Positions 27,500-36,851 of a stretch of 64,000 nucleotides of DNA are shown here, in pieces; positions within the stretch are counted from its first letter, which is position 1; the number at the start of each line of letters is the position of its first letter. The stretch spans positions 248,001 through 312,000 of the forward strand of contig JBJKZD010000009.1 in assembly GCA_045560765.1 (NCBI GenBank), in the 5' to 3' direction. A program made the translations under genes and the position numbers. The notes beneath the pieces are model-generated. The model was not told the DNA's origin. It saw nothing but the letters and a program-made list of their open reading frames with translations, and did not search any database. This DNA is from UBA9926 sp913064795. GTDB taxonomy: Bacteria > Pseudomonadota > Gammaproteobacteria > Pseudomonadales > Azotimanducaceae.

Positions 27500-28933
27500 T
27501 TACTGAAGCAGCGCCAAAACATTCTGTGGAATCGAATTCGCCTGGGCCAACATTGCGATTCCAGACTGCTGAAGAATTTGCTGCTTAGTCAAATTCGCGG
27601 TCTCAGATGCGAAATCAGCATCTAAAATTCTAGATCGAGAAGCAGACAGATTCTCAGCAGTGGTCTGAACGCTTGCTACTACTGAATCAAATCGACTTTG
27701 AACTGCACCCAGGGTTGCCCGAGTACTGTTAACCGTCGCAAGCGCCGCATCAACTGCCAAAATTGCGGCGTTGGCGTTCGCGACTGAATCTACAGTAGCA
27801 GTCTTAATTGAAGCGCCCGCGACTGCCGCAGCTGCGGTATCAGCCACGCTAAACCCACCGCCCCCTGCAGCCGTGATACTGATAGTGTCAGTGCTCGTCA
27901 GCGTTACCGTACCATTAACGGTAGAAGAAGCAGCGGCGCCAATACCAGCCTTAGCCAGTGTTAAAGCTCCCGACCCCGCACCATAGACAATATTACGCCC
28001 ATCTGCGGCTTCTAAAGTTACAGCGCCAGCTACATTTGTCGCAGTAACCCCAGTGGATCCCGAAATATTGTTGATGGCCGCAGCAACTGCGTCACCAGTA
28101 GCTGTTTTGGAGGCACCGGCCGTAACTGTTGCCGTGTTAACGCCATTAATCGAAATCACACCGGTCTCAGTTGTGGTCGTAGAGGTAGAGGTGTCATCAC
28201 CAGCATCCGTCGTAATCGCAGAGGCCGTTACGCCAGCCCCACTTTCATTAATTGCTGTAGCAATAGCCTTAGCCGACGCTGTGGCATCTGCCGTAGAAAC
28301 ACCATCTGTAACGGTGTTATTGATAACAACTGTGTTTATTGTCAAACCAGCACCAGAGGTAATAGCCGAGGTCGCAGCAACACCTGCAGCGGCGGTACTT
28401 ACTGTGGCCTGAGAATATCCCCCCAGCGCAGATGTACGCGATGAAGCAATACTGGAAATACTGATCGTATCCCCGTTGTCTGCACCGACTTGAAAAGCCT
28501 TCGACGTAAACGTGCCGTCGAGCAATTTGATTCCGTTAAATGCCGCCTTTTGAGCGACCCGGTCTATTTCGGATACCAGTGCTGATACTTCGGACTGTAG
28601 CGCAGTTCTGTCTGAGGCGCTGTTCGTAGCGTTTGCTGACTGCACTGCCAATTCACGTATACGCTGAAGGTTATTAGTTACTTCTTTGAGAGCGCCTTCA
28701 GCTGTTTGTGCCAAAGAAATACCGTCATTGGCATTTCGAGCGCCTTGATTAAGACCTCTAATCTGAGCTGTGAAACGTTCAGAAATAGCTAGGCCAGCGG
28801 CATCGTCTTTTGCGCTGTTAATGCGCAAACCAGATGACAAACGCTCCAATGATGTAGCCAGTTCAGTTTGTGAACCTGTTAAGTTACGCTGCGCCGTTAG
28901 CGAGGCAATGTTTGTGTTTACCGTTAAAGCCAT
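27500..28933 (-). CDS. fliC: Flagellin
   Basis: Filament protein. 477 residues from ATG 28933 with AGGTGA upstream. The conserved N-terminal D0/D1 region (ALTVNTNIASLTAQRNL, LERLSSGLRINSAKDDAAGL, GISLAQTAEGAL) and C-terminal D0 region (ATLGAVQSRFDSVV, ILDADFASETANLTKQQIL, PQNVLALLQ) are intact. The central part (about 175-390) is rich in Thr, Ala and Val with Flagellin_IN-like modules, no cysteine. It is the only flagellin gene in the cluster. A sigma-28 promoter is at 29023-29049. Confidence 0.97.
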   Translation of the reverse strand: MALTVNTNIASLTAQRNLTGSQTELATSLERLSSGLRINSAKDDAAGLAISERFTAQIRGLNQGARNANDGISLAQTAEGALKEVTNNLQRIRELAVQSANATNSASDRTALQSEVSALVSEIDRVAQKAAFNGIKLLDGTFTSKAFQVGADNGDTISISSIASSRTSALGGYSQATVSTAAAGVAATSAITSGAGLTINTVVINNTVTDGVSTADATASAKAIATAINESGAGVTASAITTDAGDDTSTSTTTTETGVISINGVNTATVTAGASKTATGDAVAAAINNISGSTGVTATNVAGAVTLEAADGRNIVYGAGSGALTLAKAGIGAAASSTVNGTVTLTSTDTISITAAGGGGFSVADTAAAAVAGASIKTATVDSVANANAAILAVDAALATVNSTRATLGAVQSRFDSVVASVQTTAENLSASRSRILDADFASETANLTKQQILQQSGIAMLAQANSIPQNVLALLQ

Positions 28934-29022
28934 GATATTCACCTTTTAGTTTATTCAATTTTTTTGAACCAGCCGAGCCATCTGAGGGTTCGGTGAAGGC
29001 AAATTCGCCCTGGACAACTTGT

Positions 29023-29049
29023 TTAACGGCAGATTTTGGTAAACCTTTA
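29023..29049 (-). promoter_or_regulatory. Sigma-28 promoter of flagellin
   Basis: Minus-strand TAAA-N15-GCCGTTAA, one base from the FliA consensus TAAA-N15-GCCGATAA, about 90 bases before the flagellin ATG. Confidence 0.85.
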
Positions 29050-29215
29050 GCATTTTAATTGGTTTCAGACTGTTCACTTTGTTCGTTGAGTAGTGATCGC
29101 GGGTAACCGCACCCTCGGAGCAATGTAAACTCAACAGCTGTGAGTTGTATTCCTGACAACAACAGCAACCTGTAATACTCGTGATACTGAGCTAGGGCTT
29201 AGTCTCCAGTCTTAG

Positions 29216-29221
29216 TATAAT
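29216..29221 (+). promoter_or_regulatory. Candidate -10 element of the TPR gene
   Basis: TATAAT, a perfect -10 hexamer, without an obvious -35. If used, transcription starts near 29228, which excludes the ATG at 29220 and supports the GTG start at 29280. Confidence 0.4.
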
Positions 29222-29279
29222 GGACGCCGAGTTCAACATTACTTTGAAACAATTTGGACGTGAAAAGGTGGGGTGGCCC

Positions 29280-31301
29280 GTGGAATTATCAATCGAACAA
29301 GCACTGCTGCAAGGCGTTGCCGCCCACGAGGTAGGTAATCTTACAGTTGCAGAATCAAATTATCGTCACATCTTGAAATCACAGCCAATTCACCCAGATG
29401 CAAACCACAATTTAGGTGTATTGTTAACTACCTGCAATAAAGTAGAGCAAGCCCTACCACTTTTTGAAGCTGCTATTACTAGCAATCCAACTATTTTTCA
29501 ATTTTGGTTAAGTTACATAGGTGCGCTGTCCACGGTAAATGCCCTAGAGCAAGCGGGCCGCGCATACGAAGATGCAAAAAACCAGGGCTTTAGTGATACA
29601 GAGCTGGAGGCATTAGCTGCAAGTTTCAACACTCTTAAAGCAGGTGGACCTCCTAATTTCGCCAACCAGAAACGTAATGCAACGTTTTCTGAAAAGCGAA
29701 GTAAATTGGTCGAAAAGAAAAAAGAAAAAAAGAAAAAAAGACTGCGTGCCAATCAAAGTGCCCCCTCTGAAGAAGAGAATACAAACCTTGCTATAGCTTA
29801 TCATGATGGACGGCACTCCGAAGCGGAGAGGATAGCAAGATCGATTATTGAAGATTTTCCTAGGAACAGTTTCGCCTGGAAAGTGTTGAGTGCCACGCTA
29901 AACGACACCGGAAGGCGAGCCGAGGCTTTGGCAGCGATTAAAAATGCCATTAACTTCGATCCTAAAGATCATGAAGCGCACGCCAATTTAGCGGTGTTGC
30001 TGTCCGATCTGGGCCAGTTAGATGAGGCAATAACAAGCCATAGGCAAGTCATCGATCTGAAGCCCGGTTTCGCTGAGGGGCACTACAGCTTAGGCAACAC
30101 GTTGAGGGAGCTAGAGAGGCTCGACGAGGCTGAAATAAGTTATAGACAAGCCATTCGGTTAAAACCTAACTATGCTGAAGCCTATAACGACATTGGCACC
30201 GTCATAGAGGCACAAGGCCGACTGCAAGAAGCAGAAAAAAACTATGCGCTGGCAATCCAATCAAAACCTAACTATGCCGCCGCTCAAAATAACCGAGGTA
30301 ATGCGCTCAGGAAATTAGGCAGGTTGACGGAAGCCGCCTCCAGTTTGAAGCAGGCTATCTCAATCGACCCCGATTTTGTTGAGGCAATTTCAAACCTAGC
30401 TGACATCTTTCATTATCTTAATGATTCAGTTGCTGAAATCGAAGCTCTGCAACGGATTGTTAGAATCGATCTGGAAAATTATGGACTAAGGGCGAACGTA
30501 AACTTAGCGCTGCACTATTTTCTAAAAACCGAATTCTCAGAGAGCATCAAACGACTCACAGCTGCTTCTAACATTCACAAGAAGACCGCACAGACCTTTG
30601 CGAATGAGAAAGCGTACCACCGCTACGTCTCAAGATTGTTACTCTGGCACGAAGATAACGGGTTACACCTCAGTGCTGATGAAAATTTAGAAACTCTTTA
30701 TGTGATTGGCGAAAGCCACTCTCTTGTCAGCCATCAATTGCCTATTCAAAACTTAGAGAAAGATTTTTGCTGTAAAGCAATGCTAATCAAAGGATGCACA
30801 CAGTGGGCATTGGGTAACGCTTACGAGAACAACTATAAGATCAAGTTTGAGAAGTTATTTTTCGAAATTCCAAAGTTCAGCGAAGTCTTGCTTACAATAG
30901 GCGAAATCGATTGTCGAATCGATTCTGGGGTGATCAAACAGAAGGAAAAATTTCCCCACAAAAATTTAGATGAAATCATCGAAAGCACCGTCGAAGCATT
31001 TCTCTGCTATATCAAAAAACTCAACGATGATAGTCATCACAACATTATCGTTCAAGGCGTACCGTGCCCCAATATTGATACTGAGAAATATACTGATAGC
31101 CAAATCGAACTGTTGATTATAACCATACGAATATTTAATAGTCAGCTAAAACACAAATCGATAGCGTTCGGGTTTAAGTTTTTGGACGTACACACATTGA
31201 CAGACAGAGGTGATGGCTTCTCAAATAAAATTTGGCATATTGATGATGTTCACCTGACGCAGAATGGTTTTCTAGAGGCTTGGCGGCGATTCAGTTTTTA
31301 G
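29280..31301 (+). CDS. TPR protein with C-terminal SGNH-hydrolase-like domain
   Basis: 673 residues from GTG 29280, which begins ELSIEQALLQGVAAHEVGNL, the usual opening of such TPR proteins, with AAGGTGGGG upstream. The ATG at 29220 adds 20 residues but overlaps a TATAAT. At least six TPR units are seen (NLGVLL, NLAVLLSDLGQLDEA, SLGNTLRELERLDEA, DIGTVIEAQGRLQEA). A lysine-rich linker (KLVEKKKEKKKKRLR) divides the first TPR block from the second. The C-terminal third has GESH (residues 477-480), GEIDCR (from 541) and DDVHL (655-659), placed like the SGNH Ser, block III and Asp-x-x-His. It is divergent from flagellin and visibly more AT-rich than the flagellar genes. A role in flagellin or surface glycan modification is inferred only from position. 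Confidence 0.75.
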   Translation: MELSIEQALLQGVAAHEVGNLTVAESNYRHILKSQPIHPDANHNLGVLLTTCNKVEQALPLFEAAITSNPTIFQFWLSYIGALSTVNALEQAGRAYEDAKNQGFSDTELEALAASFNTLKAGGPPNFANQKRNATFSEKRSKLVEKKKEKKKKRLRANQSAPSEEENTNLAIAYHDGRHSEAERIARSIIEDFPRNSFAWKVLSATLNDTGRRAEALAAIKNAINFDPKDHEAHANLAVLLSDLGQLDEAITSHRQVIDLKPGFAEGHYSLGNTLRELERLDEAEISYRQAIRLKPNYAEAYNDIGTVIEAQGRLQEAEKNYALAIQSKPNYAAAQNNRGNALRKLGRLTEAASSLKQAISIDPDFVEAISNLADIFHYLNDSVAEIEALQRIVRIDLENYGLRANVNLALHYFLKTEFSESIKRLTAASNIHKKTAQTFANEKAYHRYVSRLLLWHEDNGLHLSADENLETLYVIGESHSLVSHQLPIQNLEKDFCCKAMLIKGCTQWALGNAYENNYKIKFEKLFFEIPKFSEVLLTIGEIDCRIDSGVIKQKEKFPHKNLDEIIESTVEAFLCYIKKLNDDSHHNIIVQGVPCPNIDTEKYTDSQIELLIITIRIFNSQLKHKSIAFGFKFLDVHTLTDRGDGFSNKIWHIDDVHLTQNGFLEAWRRFSF

Positions 31302-31426
31302 TTTTGAAGCACTCTTTGATCGCAGAGATTGACGCTTACTGGACACCTATTTGCAGAGGATAAGAGTGAGATTTTATCTAAGCCTGCTTTCGAGAAATGC
31401 TGGCCAAGTACTCCAATAGCTAGTTT

Positions 31427-32629
31427 TTATCTTAGATAATTAAACAGCGATAACCCTTGAATCTTGATATAGGCCTGCTGGGCCGCCTGTAGGGCAGTAC
31501 TTTGAAGATTAAGTCGACTCACCGCCTCGGCAAAGTCCAGATCTTGAATCTCAGAGACCTGCTTCTCAAGCCGTAAGCGCTCGGCTGAATTCTCATCAAT
31601 GCGGGTATCAAGGGACTGCAGGCGATTGCCGACAATCGTGCGCCTTGATTGGAGATGCTCGAGCGCTTGATCAATTGTGCTCAGCGCCTGCCCCAGATCG
31701 TTGGTCAGCTTGGAGGCCTGGCTTGATGAACCCGACCCTTGTGAGAGCTCACGCGCTATATCTTGGACTGATTGAAAAACGTCTTGTTTAACCGAGCGGT
31801 TAACTTGATAGCTATCGCCATTTTTTGGCGACCCCTCAACGACGAGGGTGATGCCATTAAATGTGATCGCGTCACCCGTGCTATAGGCACCGGTCGCGAC
31901 ATTGCCCGATTCTGCCCCGACCACACTGTAGATCATGGGGTCATCCGGGGTATCCTGGCTGAAGGTCATCGAGTAGTTGTCTGCTGGCGCGTCGGTTGTA
32001 GTACTCATCTTAATGAGGCTGTCACCCGTGTTGGTGGTCGGAGACACCAGTAAAAACCGCCCATCCCCCTGCTGCATGCCCTTAAAGACATCGCTACCGT
32101 TGTCTCGCACGGCGATTTGGGAGTCTTCTGAGACTTGGAGTAGCCGCTGCCCTTGATCACCCTGAAACTCAAAACCGGTACCGCTGCGGGTATAGGCTGG
32201 CGTCTTGCTGTTGTAGCCCGAGAAAATGTATTCCCCCGAAGCATTTTTGGTGTTCGCCAGCTGCAGCAGTTCGTTAGCAAGGTTATTGATTTCATCCCCC
32301 AACGCAGCGCGGGTCTGGTTGCTCTGGGTCGCGTTATTGGCCTGCACGACCAACTCTCGCACCCGCTGCAAGACATTGCCGCTACTGGCAAGCACGCTCT
32401 CTTGCAGCTCGAGTTCGTTCTGGGCGATCGTGACGTTGCGGTCATATTGGATATTTTTGGCTTTTAGAGATGATAGGCTCAGCAACTGGCTCGCCGCCGC
32501 CGGGTCATCCGACGGCGACAGCACGTTTTTACCGGTTGCCAGCTGTTGCTGGGTGCGGTTTAGCCTGGCCTGCTGATCCAAAATAGAGTCAATGCCCTGC
32601 TGAAACTGCTCAATACTTGAAATTCGCAT
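31427..32629 (-). CDS. flgL: FlgL hook-filament junction protein
   Basis: HAP3, second junction protein. 400 residues. The N-terminus (MRISSIEQFQQGIDSILDQQ, LATGKNVLSPSDDPAAASQL) and flagellin-like C-terminus (NSAERLRLEKQVSEIQDLDF, ALQAAQQAYIKIQGLSLFNY) are characteristic. Twelve bases separate it from flgK. It is the last gene of the flg operon; a 125-bp convergent gap with the TPR gene follows, in which TTATCTAAG and CTTAGATAA are inverted copies but no clear terminator stands. Confidence 0.95.
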   Translation of the reverse strand: MRISSIEQFQQGIDSILDQQARLNRTQQQLATGKNVLSPSDDPAAASQLLSLSSLKAKNIQYDRNVTIAQNELELQESVLASSGNVLQRVRELVVQANNATQSNQTRAALGDEINNLANELLQLANTKNASGEYIFSGYNSKTPAYTRSGTGFEFQGDQGQRLLQVSEDSQIAVRDNGSDVFKGMQQGDGRFLLVSPTTNTGDSLIKMSTTTDAPADNYSMTFSQDTPDDPMIYSVVGAESGNVATGAYSTGDAITFNGITLVVEGSPKNGDSYQVNRSVKQDVFQSVQDIARELSQGSGSSSQASKLTNDLGQALSTIDQALEHLQSRRTIVGNRLQSLDTRIDENSAERLRLEKQVSEIQDLDFAEAVSRLNLQSTALQAAQQAYIKIQGLSLFNYLR

Positions 32630-32641
32630 GCTCTGTCTCGC

Positions 32642-34564
32642 CTATCTAAACGCTGCAATCAGCGTGTTAAACATCTCATTGGCCGAGGCGACGACCTGGG
32701 CCGTCGCCTGATACGCCTGCTGAAACTTGAGTAAATTGGCAGCCTCTTCATCGAGGTTCACGCCGGAGAGCGCGTTTAAAGATTGCTCCGCCTGGCGCTG
32801 CAAGGTGATCTGGGTCTCGGCGCTGGCTTCTGCTTGCCGGGTCTGAATGCCCACATCGCTCACCATACCTGCAAACAGCTCTTGATAGCTGGCCGTACTG
32901 CCCAACAACAAACCACCTGTCTGCAAACCCGCCATACGAAGCGCATTGCGGTTATCTCCTGAGCCGCTACTGTTGTTGGCAAGGGTTAAGACATCGCCCT
33001 CCTCAGGAATGCCTGCGATCTCGAGGGTGCTGCCGCCAAGATTATCGAGCACGATAGTCTTACCCGCGGATTCATTGGCGGGATTATAGGCAACAGTGCC
33101 AGTGGCGCCGCCGGTCAAAGTGAACCCAGGCTGACCCACCCCCAATGCATCCGCACTATAGGTGAGTGTCACGTCAGCTGCCAGAGGCAGGCCTGTCACC
33201 GTAGAATTCTCAATACTGATGATCCTGGCGTCACCCCCATTGGCCACCGACGCATTCGCCACCAGCGGCCCTGCGGCCGCAAGGCTCGACGGTAGGGTGA
33301 CGGCGAGCTCCATAAAGCTCGCGGCTCGATAACCGGGTCTGACCAGATAGCTGTCACCAATGAGAGCACCATCGGTGACTTCGATGGTCAAACCATCGAC
33401 TTGAAAGGGGCCCTGGCCGGTGGTCACTTGCCCGGATTTTTGATTGGTCAATTGCCACTCAGCGCCGTTGTAATACAGCCTGTAATCCGTTGGCTGAACC
33501 TGGCTGATATCGCTAACAACCACCGTTGCGTTGCTGGTCCCGGTATTTTGATAGTCCGGCGCAACCACTGAATCGATGGGCTTAAAGAAATTCACCCCGG
33601 GCTGCCCGTTGAGGTCTAATCCCAGTTTTTGCTGTGCGTTAAAGGTCTCGGTAACGCCTAGGGCTAAAAGCCCCAGTTCGTGGCGCGCATCCTTGAGCGT
33701 TTCCTCTCTAAAACGCACCAAACCCTGCATGATACCGCCGCTGACCGAATCTGTGATCGGCACTGAGTTGCCTGCAGCTTGCTCGATCTCAATCTCCAGG
33801 GCCACGGGGTCATACTGTCCGGGCCCAAGGGTGAGGGCCTCAAAGCGCGTACCCACCACCAGCGGTTGTCCGGTGCCCACCAACACGTTGACCGAGCCAT
33901 TGCTTTGCTCGGTAACCACCACACCGATGTATTCAGAGAGCTGCTGCAGCATGAGATCGCGTTTATCGAGCAAATCATTGGGCTGCTGGCCTCCAGCCTG
34001 GGCCCTGGCAGAATCGATCTTGTCATTGATCTCCGCGAGGTTCTGGGCAATGGAGTTAATTTCTTGAACGAGGGTCTCTAAGCGCACATTGACCTGCTCG
34101 TTCAGTGCCTCGAGGGCATTGTCGAGCTGCTCAAACTGGGTTCGTAGCGCGCCAGCTTCACCTAAGAAAACCTGTCGCTCGGGGGTTGCCCCAGGGTTAT
34201 TCGCCACATCCTGAAGGGCGCTAAAGAAACGCTCGAACTGGGTCGCCAGACCGCCTTCTTCTTGGGCCAGCAAGTCATCAAGCTTGCCGGACATCAGCGA
34301 TAGGGTCTCGAAGTGGTTGGCCGCGGAGGTGTTATCCCGCAACTCTTTACCCAAAAATTGATCATACTGCCGGTCGATCGAGGCAGAACGCACGCCGTTA
34401 CCGACGAAGCCCCCTGAGCCCGCACCGGCTTCTCGTGCTTCAAAGTTAATTGTTTGTCGGCTATAGCCCTCGGTACCCACATTGGCAATATTATGGCCTG
34501 TGGTCGCCAATGCTTTCTGCATGGACAAGAGCCCTGAGGTCGCGACATTTAATACATTCGGCAT
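32642..34564 (-). CDS. flgK: FlgK hook-filament junction protein
   Basis: HAP1, the first hook-filament junction protein. 640 residues, usual range. The N-terminal rod-type helix (LLSMQKALATTGHNIANVGT then EGYSRQTINFE) and C-terminal region (NLDEEAANLLKFQQAYQATA, ANEMFNTLIAAFR) are intact; the centre is variable. It begins four bases after flgJ ends. Confidence 0.96.
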   Translation of the reverse strand: MPNVLNVATSGLLSMQKALATTGHNIANVGTEGYSRQTINFEAREAGAGSGGFVGNGVRSASIDRQYDQFLGKELRDNTSAANHFETLSLMSGKLDDLLAQEEGGLATQFERFFSALQDVANNPGATPERQVFLGEAGALRTQFEQLDNALEALNEQVNVRLETLVQEINSIAQNLAEINDKIDSARAQAGGQQPNDLLDKRDLMLQQLSEYIGVVVTEQSNGSVNVLVGTGQPLVVGTRFEALTLGPGQYDPVALEIEIEQAAGNSVPITDSVSGGIMQGLVRFREETLKDARHELGLLALGVTETFNAQQKLGLDLNGQPGVNFFKPIDSVVAPDYQNTGTSNATVVVSDISQVQPTDYRLYYNGAEWQLTNQKSGQVTTGQGPFQVDGLTIEVTDGALIGDSYLVRPGYRAASFMELAVTLPSSLAAAGPLVANASVANGGDARIISIENSTVTGLPLAADVTLTYSADALGVGQPGFTLTGGATGTVAYNPANESAGKTIVLDNLGGSTLEIAGIPEEGDVLTLANNSSGSGDNRNALRMAGLQTGGLLLGSTASYQELFAGMVSDVGIQTRQAEASAETQITLQRQAEQSLNALSGVNLDEEAANLLKFQQAYQATAQVVASANEMFNTLIAAFR

Positions 34565-34568
34565 AGCA

Positions 34569-35012
34569 TCAACTCACTTTGGTCTCGGAGCCGCCGGGCG
34601 CTACCTGGGCCGCTGCCTCGAGTTTTTGCAGTTTCATCCCTTCATCGGCATAGCGGGAGATGGCGGCGTCCTGCTGACGTTTAGACACCCCAGAATCCGG
34701 CCGCAGCTGCCGGGCAATGACATCAGCCAAGCCAATGCCGCCGCTCTCTGCCAGGTTCACTGCAATTTGCTGATCGGCCATCTCGGTATAGGTATCCATG
34801 TCGTTGCTGGAAAACAGCCCCTCTTTGGGCAGCGCGTCGCGCATACTCTTGAGCATCATCTGGATGAACATCGACTCGAACTGTTTGGCGACCTTGTCAA
34901 TCGCGGCGTTCGGATCATCCCGGGAAGCCCGTTTTAAGTCATTCAGGCCACTCAAATCGTGATACAGCGATCCAGTAGCAGCACCACCGGTTTGGGGTTG
35001 ATTAACCATCAT
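34569..35012 (-). CDS. flgJ: FlgJ rod-binding protein, single-domain form
   Basis: Rod-capping/scaffold protein. 147 residues: only the N-terminal rod-binding domain (KVAKQFESMFIQMMLKSMRD, SNDMDTYTEMADQQIAVNLA, GIGLADVIARQL) is present. The C-terminal peptidoglycan hydrolase domain usual in gammaproteobacterial FlgJ (total above 300 residues) is missing, and the frame closes cleanly before flgK with no leftover. The start ATG overlaps the flgI stop. Confidence 0.92.
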   Translation of the reverse strand: MMVNQPQTGGAATGSLYHDLSGLNDLKRASRDDPNAAIDKVAKQFESMFIQMMLKSMRDALPKEGLFSSNDMDTYTEMADQQIAVNLAESGGIGLADVIARQLRPDSGVSKRQQDAAISRYADEGMKLQKLEAAAQVAPGGSETKVS

Positions 35013-36127
35013 ATGATGACCAGTTCACCTTCGAGGGCACCGGAACGTTGGAGCGCCTCTAAAATCGCCACCAAATCACTGGGGGTTGCACCCACATCGT
35101 TGACGGCTCTGACCAAGTCATTGAGGGTGACGCCGGGGTCAAACAAAAACATGGGGTTCTTCTCTTCCACCGCTTCAAGCGCCGACTCAGGTGTCACCAC
35201 GGTCTCACCACCTTGGGAAAGAGGGTTGGGCTGGCTGACGTTAAAGCCCTCGCTGATGGTCACGGTCAGACTGCCGTGGGCCACCGCCGCTGGCCTGATG
35301 CGAACCAGATCGCCGATGACAACGGTTCCGGTCCTCGCGTTGACAATGACCTGGGCTGGGGCCTTGCCTGGCACAAATTCAAGATTTTCAAGCGTCGACA
35401 TCAAGGCCACCTTGGCTCTGATATCTAAAGACGCCATGATGCGCACCGAGGCCCCATCAATTGGAAAAGCGGTCTCGGGTCCCAGCGCCTCATTAATGCG
35501 ATCCGCTAGGCGCTGGGCCGTCGTGAAATCGGGTTTTTTAAGGTCTAGCTGCAAGACATCAGAGGCAACAAAAGCACTCTCGACCGCTCGTTCAACCTGT
35601 CCGCCGTTGGGCACGGTCCCTGCGCTTGGGGTGTTCACCGTCACCGATGAACCATCCCCGCCGCTGGCCATAAAACCGCCGACAACCAAATTACCCTGGG
35701 CAATCGCGTAGGTTTGGCCATCGACGCCCTTTAACGGTGTCACCAACAAGGTGCCGCCTTTAAGGTTCTCAGCATTACCCAAGGATGACACCGTGACGTC
35801 GATGAGTTGACCGGGCTTTGCAAACGGCGGCAACTCTGCATGGACCGCAACGGCTGCCACATTCTTAAGCTGTGGGTTAACATTGGCTGGAATCGTGACG
35901 CCAAGCTGCTGCAACATATTCTTGAGACTCTGCACTGTAAAAGGTGCCTGAGTGGTTTTATCCCCCGAACCCGGCAGACCGACCACCAAACCGTATCCCA
36001 CAAGATGATTGCTTCTAACCCCGGCAATATCGGCGACGTCTTTGATGCGCACCGCATCGGCGGTCGTTGGAACTACGAGTAGCGCCAAAACCAGCGTCAA
36101 CCCAGTTATTACTTTGTTAATGCTCAT
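35009..36127 (-). CDS. flgI: FlgI P-ring protein
   Basis: Periplasmic P-ring protein around the rod. 372 residues from ATG 36127 with AGGAAG upstream; the longer frame uses only a TTG. Signal peptide INKVITGLTLVLALLVVPTTADA, then VRIKDVADIAGVRSNHLVGY and GLVVGLPGSGDKTTQAPFTV, both strongly conserved. The end (ALEAVEEKNPMFLFDPGVTL, LEALQRSGALEGELVII) is typical. It is coupled to flgJ. Confidence 0.97.
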   Translation of the reverse strand: MSINKVITGLTLVLALLVVPTTADAVRIKDVADIAGVRSNHLVGYGLVVGLPGSGDKTTQAPFTVQSLKNMLQQLGVTIPANVNPQLKNVAAVAVHAELPPFAKPGQLIDVTVSSLGNAENLKGGTLLVTPLKGVDGQTYAIAQGNLVVGGFMASGGDGSSVTVNTPSAGTVPNGGQVERAVESAFVASDVLQLDLKKPDFTTAQRLADRINEALGPETAFPIDGASVRIMASLDIRAKVALMSTLENLEFVPGKAPAQVIVNARTGTVVIGDLVRIRPAAVAHGSLTVTISEGFNVSQPNPLSQGGETVVTPESALEAVEEKNPMFLFDPGVTLNDLVRAVNDVGATPSDLVAILEALQRSGALEGELVII

Positions 36128-36144
36128 ACTCGCTTCCTCGAGTC

Positions 36145-36837
36145 TCAAAAGGGTTGTAACGCGGAGTTAAAGAACCTGGACAACCAACCCATCTTGCTAG
36201 CGTCACTGGCAGCACCCGTGCCGCCATAGCCAATGCGGGCATCAGCGATTTGGGTCGATAAAACGGTGTTGGTGCTTGAGATATCGCTCTTGCGGACAAT
36301 ACCTCGAATTCTGATGTACTCATGACCCGTATTAAGGGTCAGCCATTTTTCGCCCTGAACAATCAGGTTACCCCTGGGCAGCTCTTCAACGACCGTCACC
36401 GCAATACTGCCCGAGAGTTGATTACTCTGGTTGGTCGCGCCAGCACCCGAGAAGGCCTGCTCGCTGCTCAGGCCAAAGCCTAAATTGAAGTCATAGCCTC
36501 TAAATGAGCCCAGTTTTTCTCTTTCTTCTCCGCCTAAAATTGGATTTGCAATCGTCGCCTCATTCGACTTAGAGATGCTCGAATCGTTGCTTTTCGATGC
36601 ATTCGTGCTCTCGGCCAATAAGACATTGACAATGTCGCCAACACGAGACGCCTTGACGTCCTCGAACAACATGACCTCTGTTGCTGATGAATACAGCGAA
36701 CTACCTTGAGTCGCCGGGCTTGGCGCTGCTGTCGTCGGCACAATCGCAGGCGCGTAACGCGGGTGCTCAAAGGTCGGGTGACCGGCGCATCCTGCCAGCA
36801 GCGTCGTAAGGATGATAAATAGCAAACTAGCTTTCAT
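36145..36837 (-). CDS. flgH: FlgH L-ring lipoprotein
   Basis: Outer-membrane L-ring lipoprotein. 230 residues from ATG 36837; the lipoprotein signal KASLLFIILTTLLAGC places the lipidated Cys at residue 17. An upstream ATG at 36852 overlaps the flgG stop but would push the signal inward. Family motifs: ASRVGDIVNVLLAESTNASK, VVEELPRGNLIVQGEKWLTL and YIRIRGIVRKSDIS. Confidence 0.96.
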   Translation of the reverse strand: MKASLLFIILTTLLAGCAGHPTFEHPRYAPAIVPTTAAPSPATQGSSLYSSATEVMLFEDVKASRVGDIVNVLLAESTNASKSNDSSISKSNEATIANPILGGEEREKLGSFRGYDFNLGFGLSSEQAFSGAGATNQSNQLSGSIAVTVVEELPRGNLIVQGEKWLTLNTGHEYIRIRGIVRKSDISSTNTVLSTQIADARIGYGGTGAASDASKMGWLSRFFNSALQPF

Positions 36838-36851
36838 GGGATCCGGTCTCA

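Noticed and set aside
24971..28933. Many plus-strand frames opposite fliD and flagellin, rich in Ala, Val and Pro
   Set aside because: They mirror the Thr/Ala-rich coding strand of the real genes and have no start signals.
31302..31426. Terminator between the TPR gene and flgL
   Set aside because: TTATCTAAG and CTTAGATAA are inverted copies but too far apart and without a GC-rich stem.
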